DNA from: JACDAN01 sp035776735
Lineage (GTDB): Bacteria; Actinomycetota; Thermoleophilia; Gaiellales; Gaiellaceae
Reading direction: 5' to 3'
Length of the DNA stretch: 14,986 nucleotides
NCBI GenBank assembly: GCA_035776735.1
Contig: DASSSO010000213.1
Coordinates: 1 to 14,986 of the forward strand
Shown here: piece by piece, positions 1-5,481 of the stretch
Numbering within the stretch: the stretch's first letter is position 1
How the letters are laid out: every line of letters begins with the position of its first letter
Notes under the pieces: generated by a model
The model's input: the letters and a program-made list of their open reading frames with translations, nothing else
Told to the model about the DNA's origin: nothing
Database searches by the model: none
Position numbers and translations under genes: made by a program

Positions 1-1
1 T

Positions 2-37
2 CCGATTCACGAGTACAGGGTCGAGCTGAGTTCCTAA
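2..37 (+). CDS. C-terminal end of a small protein paralogous to the next gene (partial)
   Basis: Only the last 11 codons are in the window, read from base 2, ending P-I-H-E-Y-R-V-E-L-S-S and then TAA at 35-37. The next gene ends N-P-I-H-E-Y-V-V-E-L-T-R-Q-P, so the two share a nearly identical C-terminal strand and also resemble each other at the DNA level here. This is the tail of a tandem paralogue. Its stop is 18 bases before the ATG of the downstream copy, so they are probably co-transcribed. Function unknown. Confidence 0.6.
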   Translation, partial: PIHEYRVELSS

Positions 38-55
38 CTGCGGGAGGTGGACCAC

Positions 56-277
56 ATGGCGAGCGAAGAAACCACATCGACGTACACGGGCGTCTCCTCC
101 GGGGCCTTCGGGAAGTTCCGGAAGGCCGCGAAGGACGCCGAACGCAAGGCGAGAGCCGACCTCGAGCAGAGTGGCGAATGGCCCCCGCAGGAACCGATCA
201 AGTACAGGGCCGACCTCTACGTCAGGATCGGCAACCCGATCCACGAGTACGTCGTCGAGTTGACACGCCAGCCCTGA
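56..277 (+). CDS. Small hypothetical protein, second copy of a tandem pair
   Basis: A 73-residue protein that I do not recognise. The ATG at 56 is chosen over the GTG at 47 because a good Shine-Dalgarno, GGGAGGT (42-48), lies 7 bases upstream of the ATG and overlaps the GTG. The first ten residues are polar and Ser/Thr-rich. About residues 15-40 are rich in Lys, Arg, Ala and Glu and should form an amphipathic helix. The C-terminal third (K-Y-R-A-D-L-Y-V-R-I-G then E-Y-V-V-E-L-T) looks like two short beta strands. There is no signal peptide or membrane segment. It lies 14 bases before the dodecin-like gene and is probably in the same operon. The helix-plus-strands pattern could suit a small oligomer like dodecin, but that is a guess. 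Confidence 0.7.
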   Translation: MASEETTSTYTGVSSGAFGKFRKAAKDAERKARADLEQSGEWPPQEPIKYRADLYVRIGNPIHEYVVELTRQP

Positions 278-291
278 CGAGAGGAGAGCCA

Positions 292-498
292 GTGGCAGAC
301 ATCGCGAAGGTCATCACCATCATCGGCTCGTCGCCGGAGAGCTTCGCCAAGGCGGCCGACGCCGCCGTTCAGGAGGCGGCGACGACGGTGCGCGGCATCC
401 ACGGCGCCCACGTCGTCTCGATGAGCGCGGTCGTCGAGAACGACCGGATCACGGAGTTCCGGACGACGGTCGACATCGCCTTCGCGGTCGAACGATAA
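292..498 (+). CDS. Dodecin-like protein lacking the flavin-stacking tryptophan
   Basis: A 68-residue protein matching the dodecin family in length and layout: strand 1 (K-V-I-T-I-I-G, residues 6-12), a helix beginning S-P-E-S-F (14-18), then two strands ending R-T-T-V-D-I-A-F-A-V-E-R. The GTG at 292 is chosen because GAGGAG (281-286) is well placed and the family begins at this point; an open frame continues upstream to 178 but only overlaps the previous gene. Classical dodecins form hollow dodecamers that store flavins stacked between tryptophans. This protein has no Trp at all: the usual G-A-W-V stretch reads G-A-H-V (38-41). It may bind another ligand or a cation, or serve only as a scaffold. 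The stop codon lies inside the terminator hairpin. Confidence 0.87.
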   Translation: MADIAKVITIIGSSPESFAKAADAAVQEAATTVRGIHGAHVVSMSAVVENDRITEFRTTVDIAFAVER

Positions 499-535
499 GA
501 GGCCACGCCGGCAGAGCCGGCATGGCCTCTTATCG
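493..535. terminator. Bidirectional terminator hairpin between convergent dodecin and ftsY
   Basis: CGATAAGAGGCCA (493-505) pairs perfectly with TGGCCTCTTATCG (523-535). After one C/A mismatch an inner stem GCCGGC (507-512) pairs with GCCGGC (516-521) around the loop AGA. This gives 19 pairs in a 43-base structure between two convergent genes. There is no long T-run, but the A/T-rich stem foot (ATAAGAG and CTCTTAT) gives weak T-tracts on either strand. It contains the dodecin TAA and ends 27 bases before the ftsY stop, so it can serve both transcripts. Confidence 0.8.
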
Positions 536-561
536 GCATCGCCCAGTCGATGCGGACGGCG

Positions 562-1512
562 CTAGCGCGCGAGCAGCGCCGTCGCGTAGTCCCGGGCGTC
601 GAACGGCCGCAGGTCGTCGAGGCCCTCGCCGACGCCCACGAGCTTGACCGGGAGACCGAGCTCGTGGGCGATCGCCAGCGCGACGCCGCCCTTCGCTGAT
701 CCGTCCAGCTTGGTCAGCGCGACGCCGGAGACGTCGACCGCCTGGCCGAAGAGCCGCGCCTGCTGGAGACCGTTCTGGCCGGTGGTGGCGTCGACCACGA
801 GCAGCGTCTCGTGCGGAGCGCCGGGGAGTCGTCGCTCGATCACCCGCCGGACCTTCGCCAGCTCGTCCATCAGGTTCGTCTGCGTGTGGAGGCGGCCGGC
901 GGTGTCGACGATGACCACGTCGCGGCCGCGGGCCGTTGCCGCCTCGATCGCGTCGTAGGCGACGGCGGCCGGGTCTCCCCCGCGTTCCGAGCCGACGAAG
1001 TCGGCGCCGGCCCGCTGGGCCCAGATCTCGAGCTGCTCCTCGGCCGCGGCGCGGAAGGTGTCCGCGGCGGCGAGCAGGACGGAATGGTCGTGCTCGCGGA
1101 GCTTCTGCGCCAGCTTCCCGATCGTCGTCGTCTTGCCGGTGCCGTTGACGCCGACGACGAGGATCACGGCCGGCCGGGCGCTCAGTTCGAGGCGGGCCGG
1201 CTCGCCGAGGAGCTCTGCCGCCTCGTCCGTCAGCGCGGCGCCGAGCTCGCCGAGCTCCCCGCGGGCCTCGAGCCGCCGGACGAGCTCGGCCGTCGTCGGG
1301 ACGCCGACGTCCGCGGCGATCAGCGCCTCCTCGAGCCGCTCCCAGGCCTCTTCGTCGCCCGGGTCGAAGGCGGCAGCTGCGAGCTGCTCGGTCAGCGCCC
1401 GGCGGCTCTTCCCGAGCGAGTCGCGCAGGCGAGAGAAGAACCCCTCCTGCTCGTCCGGCGTCTCGTCCGGTGTCTCGGTGTCGCCGAGCAGCTCGCCCCA
1501 GCTCCTGGTCAT
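562..1512 (-). CDS. ftsY: Signal recognition particle receptor FtsY
   Basis: A 316-residue SRP GTPase. It receives ribosome-nascent chain-SRP complexes at the membrane and hands them to the Sec translocon. A short acidic N-terminal region (residues 1-25) leads into the helical N domain (about 26-110) and the G domain. Visible GTPase motifs are G-V-N-G-T-G-K-T-T-T (121-130), D-T-F-R-A-A-A (151-157), D-T-A-G-R-L-H (203-209), T-K-L-D (267-270) and the closing G-V-G-E-G-L-D-D-L-R-P-F-D (293-305). The D-T-F-R-A-A-A motif and the absence of a C-terminal M domain point to FtsY rather than Ffh. The acidic A domain is short, as in many actinobacteria. The ATG at 1512 starts just before the N domain. 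It is the last gene of the minus-strand run, 87 bases after smc, and ends at the bidirectional terminator. Confidence 0.97.
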   Translation of the reverse strand: MTRSWGELLGDTETPDETPDEQEGFFSRLRDSLGKSRRALTEQLAAAAFDPGDEEAWERLEEALIAADVGVPTTAELVRRLEARGELGELGAALTDEAAELLGEPARLELSARPAVILVVGVNGTGKTTTIGKLAQKLREHDHSVLLAAADTFRAAAEEQLEIWAQRAGADFVGSERGGDPAAVAYDAIEAATARGRDVVIVDTAGRLHTQTNLMDELAKVRRVIERRLPGAPHETLLVVDATTGQNGLQQARLFGQAVDVSGVALTKLDGSAKGGVALAIAHELGLPVKLVGVGEGLDDLRPFDARDYATALLAR

Positions 1513-1540
1513 CGCGGGAGGCTAGCCGCCCCGCCGGGAG

Positions 1541-1601
1541 AGCCGTCCCGCCGGGCCGTGTCCAAGTGACTGTCACTGGGACGCGGCCGGAAGGGACAGC
1601 T
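1541..1601. repeat. 61-bp imperfect palindrome between smc and ftsY
   Basis: Bases 1541-1570 pair with 1572-1601 around T1571, giving 24 Watson-Crick pairs and one G-T in 30 positions. The core AGTGAC-T-GTCACT (1565-1577) is perfect. Further blocks are GTCC/GGAC, GGCCG/CGGCC and GTCCC/GGGAC. The outer foot overlaps the smc TAG (complement of 1600-1602). In smc-ftsY mRNA it would fold into one long hairpin, which could lower ftsY expression, stabilise the smc 3' end or terminate transcription. No T-run follows it. It occurs once in this window. The near-perfect centre and decayed arms resemble a dispersed palindromic repeat, but that needs a genome search. Confidence 0.7.
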
Positions 1602-4128
1602 AGGCCGCGGCCTCGGCGGGCGCCTCGCGCGGCAGGCGGCGCGAGACGACCTGCGAGACTCCGTCCGAGCCCATCGTGACCCCGTAGAGGACGTCCGCCG
1701 CCTCCATCGTCTTCTTCTGGTGCGTGACGACGATGAACTGCGCGCGGCCCGAGAAGCGCCGCAGGAGCTCCACGAAGCGGCCGATGTTGGCGTCGTCCAG
1801 CGCCGCCTCGACCTCGTCCAGGAGATAGAAGGGGCAGGGCCGGGCGAGGAAGAGCGCGAAGAGGAATGAGATCGCGCCGAGGGCCTTCTCGCCGCCGGAG
1901 AGCAGCGAGAGCCGCGTGACCTTCTTTCCGGCGGGGCGCAGCTCGACCTCGATTCCCGCCTCCGATTCCTCGTCGCCGCCCTCGCGCTCGCCGGTCAGCG
2001 TCAAGCGGCCGTGGCCGCCCGGGAAGAGCGTCGACGCAACCTCCTCGAAGTGCGTGCGAACCGCGTCGAACGTCTCGGCGAAGCGGCGCTCGACGGTTCG
2101 GTCGAGGTCGTCGCGAAGCTTGGCGAGCTCGTCGAGGCTGCCCTCGAGGTCCTCGCGCTGCGCCGTCAGCTCGGCGAGCGACTCCTTCTCGCGCTCGTAC
2201 TCCTCTGCCGCGAGCGGATTCACCCGGCCCAGCTCCTCCCGGCGGCGGCCGAGCCGCTCGAGGCGCTCGGCGATCGCCTCGCGGTCGTCGCCCTCGGCCG
2301 GCTCGGCGCCGGCTGCCTCGAGCCGTCGCGCTGCCTGGTCGCGCTCCGCCTGGAGGCGCGCGAGCTCGACGTCGATCGCGCCGCCGCCCGCCGCGACCTC
2401 GCCGGCCTCGCGCCGGACCTCCGCCTCCGCCCCGCCGAGCCGCCGCAGCTCGTCGGCGAGCTCGGCGGTCCGCGCGGTTCCCGCGTCGGCGCGTGCGCGG
2501 AGTGTCGGCTCCCACCGGTCGGTCGCGGAGCCGGCCGCCGCGAGCGCCCGTTCCAGCCGCTCGGCTGCGGCGATGTGCGCCCGGAAGCGGCCGTCGTCCT
2601 CTGCCGCGACGGGCCGCGGCTCGTCGACGACGGCGTCCGCCTGACGCTCGAGCTCCGCGACCTCCTCGGCGAGCGCCCGACGGCGGGCCTCGAGCTCCAG
2701 CAGCACCGCCTCGGCGGCCTCGCCCGCGAACCAGACCTCGCGACGCTTCGGGTCGTAGGCGATCCCGTCTCGGGTGACCGCGAGCTGCGACTGCGCGAGG
2801 AGCTCTGCGCGCTCCACGATGACGAACTCGTCCACGGTCTCGTCGACGACGACGTTCAGGCTCCCGAGCCCCCGCGCACGCGCTTCGTCGACGAGCTCGA
2901 GGGCGGCCTGCTCGTCCGGGGCGAGCACCGCAGCTCCGCGGCCGCGGAGCGCGGCGGCGACGGCACGCTCGTCTCCGGGAGCCACGTCCAGCCTGGAGAG
3001 GAGCAGCTCGTGCCCCGCCTCTGCCAGGGCGCGCGCCGCGGGTGGCACGCCCTCCCGCTCGGCGAGCGTGCGCTCCAGCGCGGCGAGCCGCTCGCGGGCG
3101 AGGCCGGCCTCCTCGAGGAGCTTCCGCCGCCGCAGCTCGGCCGCCGTCGGGCCCGTTGGGAGACGCGGCCGGCTCGCTGCCTGGCGGAGCGATTCGACGA
3201 GCGAAGCCGCGCTCTCGCGTCGCAGCGCCAACCGCTCGCCGGCGCTGCGCAGCCGGTACAGCGCCGCGGTCGCCGCCTCGCGCCTGCCGGCGGCGTCGGC
3301 GAGCTCCTCCTCGGCGCGGTGGCGCTCGGCGAGCAGCTCCTCCAGCTTCGCGTCCGTCCTCCGCTTCGCGTGGTCCGCTGCCGCGCGCCGCTCGGACGCC
3401 TCGCCGATCCGCTCGTCGATCTCAGCGAGATCCAGGGTCGCGACGGCCGCCTCCAGCGAGGAGATCTCGCCGCCGAGCTTCTCCGCGCGCTGGGCTGCGC
3501 TCGCCTGCAGCGCCAGCGGCCGCAGGCGCTTCTTCACCTCCGCCTCGATGTCGCGCGCCCTCGCGACGTCCTGCGCGACGCGGGCGAGCTTCAGCTCGGC
3601 CCGGTGCCTGCGGCGCTTGAATTTCCCGAGCCCCGCCGCCTCCTCCACGAGCGCCCGGCGCTCCTCGGGCCTCGACGCCAGGATCTGCTCCACCTTGCCC
3701 TGGGAGATGACGGAGCCGGCCGCGCCGCCGAGCCCGACGTCCGCGAGGAGCTCGACGAGATCCGTGCGCCGGACCGCCGTCCCGTTGATCAGGTACTGAC
3801 CCTCACCTCCGCGATGCAGCCTCCGCATGACGGAGACCTCGGCCGGGAGGTCGGCCAGGGTGTCGTCCGCGTTGTCCAGCAGGAGCTCGACCTGGCAGTA
3901 CGACACCGGTTGCCGGCCGCCGGAGCCGGCGAAGAGCACGTCGTCGGGCTTCTCCGCCCGGAGCTCGCTCGGGCTCAGGCTCCCCGAAGCCCAGAGCAAC
4001 GCGTCGGCGACGTTCGACTTTCCCGAGCCGTTCGGCCCGACGACCACGGCGACGCCCGGCTCGAGGCGGATCTCGACCGGTTCGGGGAAGGACTTGAAGC
4101 CGCGGATGCGGATGGCACGAAGGTGCAC
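1600..4128 (-). CDS. smc: Chromosome partition protein SMC, short-armed form
   Basis: An 842-residue SMC ATPase that with ScpA/ScpB compacts and separates chromosomes. The N-terminal head has Walker A G-P-N-G-S-G-K-S-N (31-39) and a Q-loop in I-S-Q-G-K-V-E-Q-I-L (141-150). The C-terminal head has signature L-S-G-G-E (743-747), Walker B and D-loop Y-L-L-D-E-V-E-A-A-L-D-D (768-779) and V-T-H-Q (801-804). Coiled coil spans about 170-355 and 478-690, flanking a hinge at about 358-475. Bacterial SMCs usually have about 1150-1200 residues with arms of about 300 or more, so both arms are much shorter here. The hinge also lacks the usual Gly-rich end. The position between rnc and ftsY supports the identity. 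The GTG at 4128 gives the standard N-terminus; no Shine-Dalgarno is evident. RecN is excluded by context and by the hinge. Confidence 0.93.
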   Translation of the reverse strand: MHLRAIRIRGFKSFPEPVEIRLEPGVAVVVGPNGSGKSNVADALLWASGSLSPSELRAEKPDDVLFAGSGGRQPVSYCQVELLLDNADDTLADLPAEVSVMRRLHRGGEGQYLINGTAVRRTDLVELLADVGLGGAAGSVISQGKVEQILASRPEERRALVEEAAGLGKFKRRRHRAELKLARVAQDVARARDIEAEVKKRLRPLALQASAAQRAEKLGGEISSLEAAVATLDLAEIDERIGEASERRAAADHAKRRTDAKLEELLAERHRAEEELADAAGRREAATAALYRLRSAGERLALRRESAASLVESLRQAASRPRLPTGPTAAELRRRKLLEEAGLARERLAALERTLAEREGVPPAARALAEAGHELLLSRLDVAPGDERAVAAALRGRGAAVLAPDEQAALELVDEARARGLGSLNVVVDETVDEFVIVERAELLAQSQLAVTRDGIAYDPKRREVWFAGEAAEAVLLELEARRRALAEEVAELERQADAVVDEPRPVAAEDDGRFRAHIAAAERLERALAAAGSATDRWEPTLRARADAGTARTAELADELRRLGGAEAEVRREAGEVAAGGGAIDVELARLQAERDQAARRLEAAGAEPAEGDDREAIAERLERLGRRREELGRVNPLAAEEYEREKESLAELTAQREDLEGSLDELAKLRDDLDRTVERRFAETFDAVRTHFEEVASTLFPGGHGRLTLTGEREGGDEESEAGIEVELRPAGKKVTRLSLLSGGEKALGAISFLFALFLARPCPFYLLDEVEAALDDANIGRFVELLRRFSGRAQFIVVTHQKKTMEAADVLYGVTMGSDGVSQVVSRRLPREAPAEAAA

Positions 4129-4140
4129 CAGCGCGGAACG

Positions 4141-4191
4141 CTAGTGCGTCAGGCGGATGGCGGTCCCGGCGCCGCCGGCCGCTTGCGTCAT
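4141..4191 (-). CDS. Possible 16-codon coupling ORF between rnc and smc
   Basis: The rnc stop TGA (4190-4188) overlaps an ATG (4191-4189) as ATGA. This opens 16 codons, M-T-Q-A-A-G-G-A-G-T-A-I-R-L-T-H, ending TAG at 4143-4141. The frame is that of smc, whose GTG is 12 bases further on, and smc has no clear Shine-Dalgarno. A ribosome leaving rnc could read this ORF and restart at smc. It may instead be chance or a relic of a longer N-terminus. No homology was recognised. Confidence 0.25.
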   Translation of the reverse strand: MTQAAGGAGTAIRLTH

Positions 4192-4838
4192 GCGCGGATC
4201 TTCTCCAGCGCCTGCTTGGCCGCTTCCTGCTCGGCCGCCTTCTTCGACGAGCCGACGCCGACGCCGGCCTGGTCGCCGTCGATCACGGCAGCGGACGTGA
4301 ACCTCCGGTCGTGCGGCGGCCCCTCCACCTCCAGCACCGTGTAGCTGACCTGGCGGCCGAGGGCGGCGAGCTGCTCCTGCAGCTCGGTCTTGAAGTCCAC
4401 GTGCGTCGTGGCTGCGTACTCGATTCTGCCGCCGAAGGCCTCGACGATCGGCCCCTCGATCGACTCGAAGCCGTGCTCGATGAAGAGCGCCGCGAGCGCC
4501 GCCTCGAGCAGCGCGGCCAGGACGTTCCTGTTGCGCGAGAGCCGGTCGAGCTCGTCCGGAGGGACGATCCCCTCGCCCTTCTCCACCAGACGGGCGCCGA
4601 GCCCGAGCTCCCGCGAGACCACGGCGCAGCTCGCCCGCGAGACGACGTGGGAGCGGATCTTCGCCAGCCGGCCCTCCGCGAGCTCGGGATAGCGGTCGTA
4701 GAGCGCACGGGCGACGGCCAGCTCGAGGACGCTGTCCCCGAGGAACTCCAGCCGCTCGTAGGACGACGCACGGTCCGGAGCCCAGGACGGGTGCGTGAAG
4801 GCGTTGTCGGCCCGCTCGGCCGGCAGCTCGTCGATCAG
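4188..4838 (-). CDS. rnc: Ribonuclease III with non-canonical start and a missing catalytic Asp
   Basis: A double-strand-specific endoribonuclease that processes rRNA precursors and structured mRNAs. Counting from CTG at 4838 gives 216 residues, normal for the family. The sequence shows T-H-P-S (15-18), the signature E-R-L-E-F-L-G-D-S (28-36), a second helix ending L-L-E-A-A-L (110-115) and a dsRNA-binding domain (about 150-216) with V-D-F-K-T-E-L-Q-E and G-S-S-K-K-A-A-E-Q-E-A-A. The first ordinary start in frame, GTG at 4622, would remove the catalytic signature, so translation must begin upstream. No ATG, GTG or TTG exists in frame back to the acpP region. Candidates are CTG 4838, ACG 4844 and CTC 4847. 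The second catalytic motif, usually D-x-x-E, reads A109-L-L-E112. The gene lies 37 bases after acpP. Confidence 0.92.
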   Translation of the reverse strand: MIDELPAERADNAFTHPSWAPDRASSYERLEFLGDSVLELAVARALYDRYPELAEGRLAKIRSHVVSRASCAVVSRELGLGARLVEKGEGIVPPDELDRLSRNRNVLAALLEAALAALFIEHGFESIEGPIVEAFGGRIEYAATTHVDFKTELQEQLAALGRQVSYTVLEVEGPPHDRRFTSAAVIDGDQAGVGVGSSKKAAEQEAAKQALEKIRA

Positions 4839-4875
4839 CCGCGTGAGCCGGCCCGGCTCGCCGTGCGGCGCGTGA

Positions 4876-5121
4876 CTACTGGTGCGACGTGACGTACTCG
4901 ACAGCCTGACCGACCGTCTGGATCTGCTGGGCGTCCTCGTCCGGAATCTTGATCCCGAATTGATCCTCGAGCTCCATGATCATCTCGACGAGGTCGAGCG
5001 AGTCGGCGCCGAGGTCCTCCTGGAAGTTCGCCTCCTCCGTGATGTCGGACTCCTCCACGGACAAGCGCTCCGCCAGGACCTCCCTGATGCGCTCGTAGAC
5101 TTCGTCGCGGGACGCGGCCAT
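4876..5121 (-). CDS. acpP: Acyl carrier protein
   Basis: An 81-residue acidic four-helix protein that carries growing acyl chains on a phosphopantetheine arm in fatty acid synthesis. The modification site is G-A-D-S-L-D-L-V-E (38-46), with Ser41 as the attachment residue. It is followed by the classic M-E-L-E-D-Q-F-G-I-K-I-P-D-E-D of helices II-III. The ATG at 5121 has a good Shine-Dalgarno, GAGGTGA, just upstream. It sits 49 bases downstream of rpmF and upstream of rnc. The neighbourhood of rpmF, acpP and rnc is common in bacteria and couples ribosome and lipid synthesis genes. Confidence 0.97.
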   Translation of the reverse strand: MAASRDEVYERIREVLAERLSVEESDITEEANFQEDLGADSLDLVEMIMELEDQFGIKIPDEDAQQIQTVGQAVEYVTSHQ

Positions 5122-5170
5122 GTCACCTCACTTGCGTTCGTTGGACTGAGAGCGCGCCGATTCTACGGAA

Positions 5171-5359
5171 CTAGGGAACCGGCGTGCGAAGCGGCTCGAC
5201 TTCCCGTCCGCGGTACGTCTTGCACGTCGGGCACATCTGATGGGGCCGCTTCGGGCGGTGGCAGACCGGGCACTCGTTGACCCTCGGGGCCTCGAGCTTG
5301 TGCTGGGCGCGGCGCTTGTCGCGGCGGGCTTTCGACGTTTTCCTCTTCGGGACGGCCAT
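5171..5359 (-). CDS. rpmF: 50S ribosomal protein L32, four-cysteine zinc form
   Basis: A 62-residue basic protein starting M-A-V-P-K-R-K-T-S-K, the standard L32 N-terminus. Two CxxC pairs, C-P-V-C (30-33) and C-P-T-C (43-46), form a zinc ribbon, so this is the zinc-binding version rather than the cysteine-free one. It is part of the large ribosomal subunit near the peptide exit region. The ATG at 5359 is fixed by the conserved N-terminus. A TATAGT hexamer ends 11 bases upstream and no clear Shine-Dalgarno is present, so the mRNA may be nearly leaderless. DUF177 (YceD), normally directly upstream of rpmF, is 3.6 kb away here, so rpmF seems to rely on its own promoter. Confidence 0.97.
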   Translation of the reverse strand: MAVPKRKTSKARRDKRRAQHKLEAPRVNECPVCHRPKRPHQMCPTCKTYRGREVEPLRTPVP

Positions 5360-5370
5360 CGCGGCTCGCC

Positions 5371-5376
5371 ACTATA
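5371..5376 (-). promoter_or_regulatory. Candidate -10 box for rpmF, with a divergent counterpart
   Basis: On the minus strand TATAGT matches the TAnnnT consensus and ends 11 bases before the rpmF ATG. On the plus strand the overlapping TATAGC (5373-5378) is a weaker -10 candidate for the ABC-F leader. This short A/T-rich patch stands out in very GC-rich sequence between divergent genes. I see no convincing -35 on either strand. Confidence 0.4.
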
Positions 5377-5390
5377 GCTATCGTTTCCCC

Positions 5391-5476
5391 CGAGCCCCCG
5401 GGCTCGACCTATGCGCTCGCGCCGCTGATCGATACCGCCTTCCGAGCCCTTCCGGGCTCCTGTTCCGATCAGGAGG
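5391..5476 (+). promoter_or_regulatory. Attenuator-like leader of the ABC-F gene
   Basis: Four segments can pair in alternative ways. CGAGCCC (5391-5397) pairs with GGGCTCG (5400-5406). GAGCCC (5444-5449) pairs with GGGCTC (5454-5459). Alternatively GGGCTCG (5400-5406) pairs with CGAGCCC (5443-5449). A separate helix joins CTGATCG (5425-5431) to CGATCAG (5466-5472). Its 3' side takes the first two bases of the Shine-Dalgarno AGGAGG (5471-5476), and its 5' side contains the TGA of the five-codon ORF at 5411. A ribosome held on that ORF would open the helix and free the Shine-Dalgarno. This is the design of translation attenuators upstream of erm and resistance ABC-F genes; its use here is inferred. 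Confidence 0.55.
5411..5428 (+). CDS. Putative five-codon leader peptide M-R-S-R-R
   Basis: ATG at 5411 opens five codons (M-R-S-R-R) closed by TGA at 5426-5428, lying between the two leader hairpins. R-S-R and the following Arg fit the +X+ pattern (Arg/Lys-X-Arg/Lys) known from macrolide-stalled leader peptides. There is no Shine-Dalgarno; if transcription starts at about 5385 the 5' part is only about 25 bases. Arg codons are common in GC-rich DNA, so chance is possible. The case rests on its position relative to the helix that covers the ABC-F Shine-Dalgarno. Confidence 0.4.
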   Translation: MRSRR

Positions 5477-5481
5477 ACGCG

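Noticed and set aside
530..2515. 661-codon minus-strand frame across ftsY and the smc end
   Set aside because: It runs out of frame over two recognised genes and is dominated by Arg, Ala and Gly; there is no coherent domain.
2011..4344. 777-codon open frame on the plus strand opposite smc
   Set aside because: It is antisense to a clear SMC gene; composition is Arg/Leu/Ala-rich with no motif. Long antisense frames are expected in very GC-rich DNA.
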